The translations under genes were made by a program, and so were the position numbers. Below the pieces are notes generated by a model that made no database searches, was not told the origin of the DNA, and was given only the letters and a program-made list of their open reading frames with translations. A DNA stretch of 7,093 nt. It comes from an uncultured Lacibacter sp. (GTDB taxonomy: Bacteria > Bacteroidota > Bacteroidia > Chitinophagales > Chitinophagaceae). Where the stretch lies: positions 1 to 7,093 of the forward strand of contig NZ_CAMLGT010000200.1 in the NCBI RefSeq assembly GCF_946479605.1, read 5' to 3'. Positions 1 through 5,092 of this stretch are shown here, piece after piece (position 1 is the first letter of the stretch; each line of letters starts with the position of its first letter).

Positions 1-10
1 AATTATCAGC

Positions 11-1696
11 ATGAGGCTATTTACTGTACTCTTTCTCTTTGTTTACAGCATTTCCTTACAGGCGCAGTACAATCCGTTTCACTATACCATTGAGAAAAAG
101 GCGGCAGGTAAAAAAGCAGCCGTGGTGAGTGCTCATCCGCTTGCCAGCAAAGTGGGTGTGGCTATTATGAAAAAAGGCGGCAATGCGTTTGATGCTGCTA
201 TTGCCACACAACTGGCATTGGCGGTTGTGTATCCCGGGGCAGGAAATATTGGTGGTGGTGGTTTCTTGGTGGCGGTAACCAATAAGGGCGAACAGGTAGC
301 ATTGGATTACCGTGAAAAAGCGCCTGCATCTGCCAGCCGGGATATGTATCTCGATAAAGACGGAAATGCACAAACCAACCTTAGTCAAAATGGACATTTA
401 TCATCGGGTGTACCGGGAACTGTTTCAGGTTTATTTACAACGCATCAATATGCCAGGCTCCCTTTCCGTCAATTGATACAGCCTGCCATTGATCTTGCAG
501 AAAAAGGATTTGTGATCACCGATGCGGAAGCAAGAAGCTTAAATGCAACCATGGGCGAGTTTATCCGTTACAGCAGCAAACCAAGTGCATTTATAAAATA
601 CGGTGGATGGAAAGCTGGTGATACGTTGATACAAAAAGAACTGGCTGCCACACTAAAACGCATCCGTGATTTTGGACGAAAAGGTTTTTATGAAGGCGAA
701 ACTGCACGGCTGATTGTGGAAGAAATGAAACGTGGTGGCGGTATGATTTCATTAGCTGATCTTAAAAATTACCAAACAGCAAAGCGTACAGCCATGGTAT
801 CGGCCTACAAAGAATACACGATCATTGGCATGCCATTGGTGAGCAGCGGCGGTATATTGATCCAACAGATGATGGGCATGGTGGAGAACAGGAATATTGG
901 CCAGTATGGCTTTCATTCACCCGAAGCAGTACAACTGATGGTGGAAGCTGAACGCAGGGCGTATGCCGACCGTGCAGAATTTTTAGGCGACAGGGATTTT
1001 GTGAAAGTGCCGGTGAAGAAACTCACATCAACTGCTTACTTACAGCAACGCATGAGCGATTTTGAACAAGGCAAAGCTGGCAACAGTAAAACAACCGGTC
1101 ATGGCAATGTAAATCCTGAAAGCGAAGAAACAACACACCTGAGTGTGTATGATGCAGATGGCAATGCAGTATCTGTTACCACCACATTAAATGGCGGCTA
1201 CGGCAGCAGAACAATTGTGGGTGGTGCTGGCTTTTTGCTTAATAATGAAATGGACGATTTCAGTATTAAACCCGGTGTGCCCAATATGTATGGTGCACTT
1301 GGCACCGAAGCCAATGCTATTGCACCCAACAAACGCATGCTGAGTTCCATGACTCCTACGATAGTTTTGAAAAACGGCAAACCTTTTCTTGTGATCGGCT
1401 CACCCGGTGGCACAACGATTCCTACGCAGGTGTACCAAGTGTTGCTGAACACGCTGGAATTTAATTTAAGTCTTGAAGATGCAGTATGGAAACCACGCTT
1501 TCATCATCAATGGTTGCCCGATGTGGTGTATGTGGAGAAAGCGTTTCCGATGGACGTACGGAGCAAACTGGAAGCAATGGGTTACAAAATTGTGGAGCGG
1601 GGAAATATTGGCCGCTTTGAAGCTATTAAGATCGTTAATGGTCTGGTGGAAGCCGTGGCAGATCACCGTGGTGACGATCATGCAGAAGGATATTGA
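11..1696 (+). CDS. ggt: Gamma-glutamyltransferase (glutathione hydrolase), secreted proenzyme
   Basis: This enzyme cleaves or transfers the gamma-glutamyl group of glutathione and related compounds, normally in the periplasm. Residues 1-18 form a signal peptide (MRLF then a hydrophobic run ending SLQA|Q). The family's self-cleavage site is intact: T374-T375-H376 follows SEE, so Thr374 should be the nucleophile and the new N-terminus of a small subunit of 188 residues, close to the E. coli size. R101 in DYREKAPAS matches the E. coli gamma-glutamate-binding Arg114. D416 in NNEMDDFS, S445-S446 in LSSM and G466-G467 in GSPGG complete the substrate pocket and oxyanion hole. The lid-loop stretch (about 421-432, PGVPNMYG) is present, as in E. 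coli and unlike Bacillus subtilis. At 561 aa it is full length. The start at 11 is supported by the signal peptide directly after it; no Shine-Dalgarno sequence is visible. It is separated from the next gene by 125 bp and probably is not part of that operon. Function is near certain; the physiological substrate is not shown. Confidence 0.97.
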   Translation: MRLFTVLFLFVYSISLQAQYNPFHYTIEKKAAGKKAAVVSAHPLASKVGVAIMKKGGNAFDAAIATQLALAVVYPGAGNIGGGGFLVAVTNKGEQVALDYREKAPASASRDMYLDKDGNAQTNLSQNGHLSSGVPGTVSGLFTTHQYARLPFRQLIQPAIDLAEKGFVITDAEARSLNATMGEFIRYSSKPSAFIKYGGWKAGDTLIQKELAATLKRIRDFGRKGFYEGETARLIVEEMKRGGGMISLADLKNYQTAKRTAMVSAYKEYTIIGMPLVSSGGILIQQMMGMVENRNIGQYGFHSPEAVQLMVEAERRAYADRAEFLGDRDFVKVPVKKLTSTAYLQQRMSDFEQGKAGNSKTTGHGNVNPESEETTHLSVYDADGNAVSVTTTLNGGYGSRTIVGGAGFLLNNEMDDFSIKPGVPNMYGALGTEANAIAPNKRMLSSMTPTIVLKNGKPFLVIGSPGGTTIPTQVYQVLLNTLEFNLSLEDAVWKPRFHHQWLPDVVYVEKAFPMDVRSKLEAMGYKIVERGNIGRFEAIKIVNGLVEAVADHRGDDHAEGY

Positions 1697-1697
1697 A

Positions 1698-1726
1698 AAG
1701 TACGAGGCACGAAGCTGGAAGTACGA
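1698..1726. repeat. Spaced short direct repeat AAGTACGA in intergenic spacer
   Basis: AAGTACGA occurs at 1698-1705 and again at 1719-1726, with a related GGCACGAAG at 1706-1714 between them. The block begins two bases after the GGT stop codon. It looks like a degenerate GTACGA-type intergenic repeat. I infer that it may be one copy of a dispersed family, but only this copy can be seen here. It is not an obvious hairpin or terminator. Confidence 0.45.
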
Positions 1727-1793
1727 AAGAAAAAAGCACAGGAATAAAAATCCAATAGCCAAAAGACAAGGTTAAAATCATCAACCTCTCATT

Positions 1794-1807
1794 ATTCATC
1801 ATTCATT
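1794..1807. repeat. Two-copy 7-bp tandem repeat (ATTCATC/ATTCATT)
   Basis: ATTCATC (1794-1800) is followed directly by ATTCATT (1801-1807), within a low-complexity AT-rich leader just upstream of the DUF1572 gene start at 1822. With only two copies and one mismatch, this may be chance in AT-rich DNA. No TAnnTTTG-type promoter element is present in the 1697-1821 spacer, so the promoter for the downstream genes is not identified. Confidence 0.3.
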
Positions 1808-1821
1808 ACTTATAAAATATT

Positions 1822-2349
1822 ATGTCGTTAGCAGCAACATTTCTTTCATCCTACTGTAAGCGGGCCTTGTCGTATAAAGAGCTTGCTGATAAAACATTTG
1901 CACAGTTGAGCGAAGCCGATTTTCATTTTCAACCAAATGAAAGCAGCAACAGCATTGCAATTATCATTCAGCACATGGCCGGTAATATGCTTAGCCGTTT
2001 CAACCAGTTCCTTACTGAAGATGGAGAAAAAGGCTGGCGCAACAGGGATACGGAATTTGATGATCAGCAAATGAGCAAAGATGATCTGCTAAAGAAATGG
2101 GAAGAAGGCTGGGCCTGTTACATGGATGCGGTTAAAAGTTTAACAGATGATGATTTGTTGAAAACGATCACCATAAGAAGCGAGCCATTGACAGTTGTTG
2201 ATGCATTGATCAGGCAAATGGGCCACTACCCTTCGCATGTGGGACAGATCATTTACATTGGCCGCATCATTAAGAATAAAGACTGGAAAACATTATCCAT
2301 ACCAAAAGGTGGTTCACAACAGTTCAACGAACAAATGCAGCATAAATAG
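1822..2349 (+). CDS. DinB-like DUF1572 family protein
   Basis: This 175-aa cytoplasmic protein has no signal peptide and resembles the DUF1572 branch of the DinB/YfiT-like four-helix-bundle superfamily. The recognisable core is NSIAIIIQHMAGNM (43-56), then FLTEDGEKGWRNRD (63-76), and a C-terminal helix with QMGHYPSHVGQI (132-143). The superfamily's metal-binding histidine triad appears intact as H51, H135 and H139 (an HxxxH pair in the last motif). Members of the superfamily include metal-dependent thiol transferases and many proteins of unknown role; nothing here identifies the substrate. Only 2 bp separate its stop codon from the ATG of the following PLP enzyme, so the two are probably co-transcribed and translationally coupled, which hints at a shared but unknown process. 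The ATG at 1822 follows an AT-rich TAAAATATT stretch and gives the normal family length. The family call is firm; the function is unknown. Confidence 0.88.
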   Translation: MSLAATFLSSYCKRALSYKELADKTFAQLSEADFHFQPNESSNSIAIIIQHMAGNMLSRFNQFLTEDGEKGWRNRDTEFDDQQMSKDDLLKKWEEGWACYMDAVKSLTDDDLLKTITIRSEPLTVVDALIRQMGHYPSHVGQIIYIGRIIKNKDWKTLSIPKGGSQQFNEQMQHK

Positions 2350-2351
2350 TA

Positions 2352-3389
2352 ATGGTTACATTATCACAGGCACCTGGCCGCACAACCATCATCAATGGAA
2401 ACGAATATCTTTTCTTTTCCGGCTATTCCTATTTGGGGCTAGGAAAAAATAAACAGTTCATTGATTCAGTAAAAGAAGGCATCGATCGGTATGGCATTGT
2501 GTATCCATCATCACGCATATCAAACACAGCACTTGATCTGTATGCAATCATGGAAGCACAGTTGGCTTCATTTACTGACACAGAAGATGCGGCTGTTTTT
2601 TCATCGGGCTTTCTATCGGCACGTACAGCAGTACAGGTGGTGAGTGAAGAAATGAATGTGTACTGTCTTCCAAAAACACACCCTGCCTCATCAGCATTAC
2701 CTGGCTCTATAAAAATTGATGACGACCTCACATGGGATGCATTTCTTGCTGAACGTGCGGCAGCAGGTGAATTTACATTTGCCATAGCTGCCGACAGCAT
2801 TAACCCCACCCCCGGTCATATCAACAGCTTTGATTTTCTGGCTGCCACATCGTCAAACTTCAGCATCACACTCATCATAGATGATTCGCATGGTATAGGA
2901 TGGATGGGCAACGAAGGGAAAGGAATGGCTTCACTGCTGAAACTGCCGGGCAACATCGATTTGCTGCTCAACTTCTCTTTATCAAAAGCATTTCATATCA
3001 ATGGTGGTGCAGTATGCGGCTCACGGAAATGGATAGCCGCTGTAAAGCATCATGTAAATTTTACCACCAGTACAGCACTTATGCCTGCACTTGCCCATGC
3101 TTGGACAAAAAGCAGCGATCTTTTTGCCGAACAAAGAGAAATCCTTCTCCAAAACATTCATTTCTTGCAAAAACTCACAACAAACTTTACATTTGTGGCC
3201 AATGAAGGAACTCCTGTATTTGTAGTAGCGAAAAAAGGCATTGCCCCGTACCTGTTACAGAACAACACGATCATTTCCTCCTTCGGTTATCCTCATCCTG
3301 AAAGCGACCCGGTAAACAGGGTTGTTGTGAATGCCCTCCATTTAAGATCCGACCTGGAAAAGCTTGCTCAATTAACAGAGCAGTATTAA
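2352..3389 (+). CDS. PLP-dependent alpha-oxoamine synthase-like aminotransferase (fold type I), substrate unknown
   Basis: This is a fold-type I PLP enzyme of the alpha-oxoamine synthase group (BioF, Kbl, SPT, HemA relatives). Cofactor-site features are present in the expected order: YSYLGL (25-30), SSGFLSA (84-90), H110 in KTHPASS at the place of the PLP-stacking histidine, IIDDSHGIGWMG (175-186) with D177 and H180, and SLSKAFHINGGA (209-220) with K212 as the Schiff-base lysine. It is short at 345 aa, against about 385-400 for BioF and Kbl. The GSGGSR-type motif after the first helix is replaced by YPSSRISN (51-58). Near the C-terminus, R323 and H330 fit the conserved RLR...AAH region, but the arginine that binds the substrate carboxylate in E. 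coli KAPA synthase is replaced by an aromatic (F311 or Y313 depending on gap placement). I therefore do not call it bioF. No biotin, threonine or sphingolipid genes lie nearby. It follows the DUF1572 gene by 2 bp. It is probably a cytoplasmic C-C condensing or amino-transfer enzyme; the exact reaction is unresolved. Confidence 0.85.
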   Translation: MVTLSQAPGRTTIINGNEYLFFSGYSYLGLGKNKQFIDSVKEGIDRYGIVYPSSRISNTALDLYAIMEAQLASFTDTEDAAVFSSGFLSARTAVQVVSEEMNVYCLPKTHPASSALPGSIKIDDDLTWDAFLAERAAAGEFTFAIAADSINPTPGHINSFDFLAATSSNFSITLIIDDSHGIGWMGNEGKGMASLLKLPGNIDLLLNFSLSKAFHINGGAVCGSRKWIAAVKHHVNFTTSTALMPALAHAWTKSSDLFAEQREILLQNIHFLQKLTTNFTFVANEGTPVFVVAKKGIAPYLLQNNTIISSFGYPHPESDPVNRVVVNALHLRSDLEKLAQLTEQY

Positions 3390-3423
3390 TCATTTTCAGG
3401 CAATCATCAAATCAAACGAAAAA

Positions 3424-4062
3424 ATGAAATCACTTTTTATTCTGCTTACCAGCTGTACCCTTTTCATTTCATCTGTTAAAGCACAAGGTCTGGGTAAAAT
3501 ACATTATGGCCTTAAAGGAGGTTACAACTATGTGATCGCTGCATACACTGCAGCAAAAACGCAAGGCACACATGGCGGTTACCTTGGAGTAATGATGAAA
3601 GTGCCGTTTGACAACCGCTTATTCTTTAACCCGCAAATTGATTTTAATTACCGTGGCATGAAAACCACGTCTCTTCCTCCAAATGAATTCAGCGAGGTAA
3701 AAGAGCTGCAGTTAAGAGTTATGCCACTGGTGCAGATCGATTTTAAACACCCTGATAAAAACGAGAATACCTTCTTTCTTTCTACCGGCCCCTCACTTGG
3801 CTTTGGTATTACAGGCCATCAGGCAAAACAGGACCAGAACGGAAATGTAACGGAAAGAAGTCTGCATTATGGTTTCCAGCGCTATGGACAATTTGATGCC
3901 AACTGGCATCTTGGTTTGGGATACGAAACTACCAATGGATTGCGGTTACTGGTTGATTATACGCATGGATTAGGAAATATGATCAATACCAACTTTGCAG
4001 GCAATTTAAGATACCGCACTATCAGTGCTGGTGTTGGCTATTGGTTCGGAAAGAAAAAATAA
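3424..4062 (+). CDS. Outer membrane beta-barrel protein, PorT-like (OMP_b-brl_2 type)
   Basis: This 212-aa secreted protein has a signal peptide (residues 1-20, ending SSVKA|QG) and then alternating aromatic and glycine-rich strands typical of small eight-stranded outer membrane barrels in Bacteroidota. Visible strands include HYGLKGGYNY (27-36), GGYLGVMMKV (51-60), RLFFNPQIDFNYRG (65-78), LQLRVMPLVQIDF (95-107), FFLSTGPSLGFGI (117-129), WHLGLGYE (161-168), LRLLVDYTHGL (173-183) and a final YRTISAGVGYWFG (197-209) ending in an aromatic, as expected for barrel assembly recognition. Polar loops such as 132-147 would face outward. The role of such proteins is generally unknown; PorT itself belongs to the type IX secretion system, but this short generic barrel should not be taken as PorT. 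It lies 34 bp after the PLP enzyme and 27 bp before the bestrophin gene, so shared transcription is plausible. Confidence 0.87.
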   Translation: MKSLFILLTSCTLFISSVKAQGLGKIHYGLKGGYNYVIAAYTAAKTQGTHGGYLGVMMKVPFDNRLFFNPQIDFNYRGMKTTSLPPNEFSEVKELQLRVMPLVQIDFKHPDKNENTFFLSTGPSLGFGITGHQAKQDQNGNVTERSLHYGFQRYGQFDANWHLGLGYETTNGLRLLVDYTHGLGNMINTNFAGNLRYRTISAGVGYWFGKKK

Positions 4063-4089
4063 GAACTTTGCTGCTCACGCATTCACGCT

Positions 4090-4977
4090 ATGATCAGGTA
4101 TAACCCCAAAGACTGGTTTACATTTATTTTCAGGTTACATAAGTCGGACACCATCCGTAAACTGTCACCACTATTGTTAGGCATTGCTGTTTATTCAGCC
4201 ATTATTGCGGTACTTGAAGTAGAAGTATTCAACCTTTCTGACAACAATCATCTCAAAAACATCCCCATGATGCATAGCCTCATGGGTTTTGCTATTTCCA
4301 TGTTGTTGGTGTTCCGTACCAATACGGCTTATGACCGCTGGTGGGAAGGCCGCAAACTTTGGGGCGCATTGGTAAATAACAGTCGCAACCTTTCCATTAA
4401 GCTGGCCGCTATCTTAAAGGAAGATGATAAAAACAACCGCACTTTTTTCAGCACCAGTATTGCTTTTTATGCGGCCAGTTTAAAAAATCATTTGCAGCAG
4501 GAGTCTACAAAAACAGCTTTGTTTGATGAAGATGATCACGGGCACATTATTACCACCATCAACCAGGAAAAACATATACCCAACCAGGTGGCGGCGCAGC
4601 TGTTTAAACGTGTGCATGTGTTGCACCAGCAGGGAAAGGTCAGCGGCGATGAACTCATTATCCTCAATGCCGAGCTGCAATCCTTTACGGACATCTGTGG
4701 AGCCTGCGAACGGATCAAGAACACCCCCATCCCCTTTTCATACAGTGTGTTCATTAAAAAATTCATCTTCATTTATGTGATGACATTACCGTTTGGTTAT
4801 GTTTTCAGCATGGGCTATTATGTGATACCCGTGGTAACATTCATCTTTTACGTGCTGGCGAGTCTTGAACTGGTAGCCGAAGAAATTGAAGATCCGTTTG
4901 GTATTGATGCCAATGATCTGCCCATGGAAAAGATCGCAGCCAATATCAAAAAGCATGTAGCAGAAATCCTTCATTGA
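4090..4977 (+). CDS. Bestrophin family ion channel (UPF0187)
   Basis: This 295-aa inner membrane protein has the hallmarks of bacterial bestrophins: FRTNTAYDRWWEGRKLWG (75-92), ACERIKNTPIPFSYS (205-219) and EEIEDPFG..ANDLP (264-277). Four hydrophobic segments are visible at about 25-46, 59-76, 221-240 and 243-262, with a mainly helical cytosolic part between the second and third. The family assembles as pentamers with a central pore. By pattern alignment with the Klebsiella homologue, the hydrophobic neck would be F67, M71 and F75 (I62, I66, F70 there). Animal bestrophins conduct chloride, but the Klebsiella protein is cation selective, so the ion cannot be stated from sequence alone. The length is normal and the ATG at 4090 directly precedes the conserved MIRYNPKDWF start. 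It is likely the last gene of the 1822-4977 run, being followed by a possible terminator. Confidence 0.95.
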   Translation: MIRYNPKDWFTFIFRLHKSDTIRKLSPLLLGIAVYSAIIAVLEVEVFNLSDNNHLKNIPMMHSLMGFAISMLLVFRTNTAYDRWWEGRKLWGALVNNSRNLSIKLAAILKEDDKNNRTFFSTSIAFYAASLKNHLQQESTKTALFDEDDHGHIITTINQEKHIPNQVAAQLFKRVHVLHQQGKVSGDELIILNAELQSFTDICGACERIKNTPIPFSYSVFIKKFIFIYVMTLPFGYVFSMGYYVIPVVTFIFYVLASLELVAEEIEDPFGIDANDLPMEKIAANIKKHVAEILH

Positions 4978-4998
4978 TTTTTTTGAGTTTTAACAAGC

Positions 4999-5030
4999 CT
5001 GCCGCAATCTTCGGTACAGATTTTTTGTTT
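4999..5030 (+). terminator. Possible intrinsic terminator after the bestrophin gene
   Basis: CTGCCG (4999-5004) can pair with CGG-TA-CAG (5012-5019) with a two-base bulge; alternatively TGCCG (5000-5004) pairs with CGGTA (5012-5016) through one G-T wobble. The loop is 7 bases. A T-rich tract (six T, G, three T) follows at 5021-5030. The stem is short and imperfect, so this is a modest candidate, but it lies 21 bp past the bestrophin stop codon, where a terminator would be expected. Confidence 0.35.
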
Positions 5031-5053
5031 TGATATTCGTGGTATTGAATTTG
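5021..5053 (+). promoter_or_regulatory. Possible Bacteroidota-type promoter for the TamB-like gene
   Basis: TTTTTTG (5021-5027) could serve as the -33 element and TGAATTTG (5046-5053) resembles the -7 consensus TAnnTTTG with one mismatch, separated by 18 bases. Transcription would begin near 5060, about 30 bp before the TTG start codon of the next gene. The T-rich element overlaps the tail of the possible terminator, and such motifs arise easily in AT-rich DNA, so the call is weak. Confidence 0.25.
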
Positions 5054-5092
5054 CCGTAACAGGCCGAATGGTTACTTTTACAGCTCAGAACT

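Noticed and set aside
1473..1775. A 100-codon + strand reading frame overlapping the end of GGT
   Set aside because: It lies almost wholly inside the conserved GGT C-terminus in another frame, its protein resembles no family, and it is rich in Trp and Lys as expected of a shadow frame.
1769..1787. Inverted repeat AGGTT / AACCT between GGT and the DUF1572 gene
   Set aside because: The stem is only 5 bp with a 9-base loop and no following T tract, so it is neither a convincing terminator nor an operator.
2352..3389. Calling the PLP enzyme bioF (KAPA synthase)
   Set aside because: The overall motif order fits the wider family, but the short length, the missing GSGGSR-type motif, the missing substrate arginine and the absence of biotin genes nearby do not support this specific assignment.
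3445..3456. Lipobox-like LTSC (residues 8-11) in the signal peptide of the outer membrane barrel protein
   Set aside because: The cysteine is only at residue 11, with a very short hydrophobic stretch before it, and the hydrophobic run continues after it to a good signal peptidase I site (SSVKA|Q). A beta-barrel protein is not expected to be a lipoprotein.
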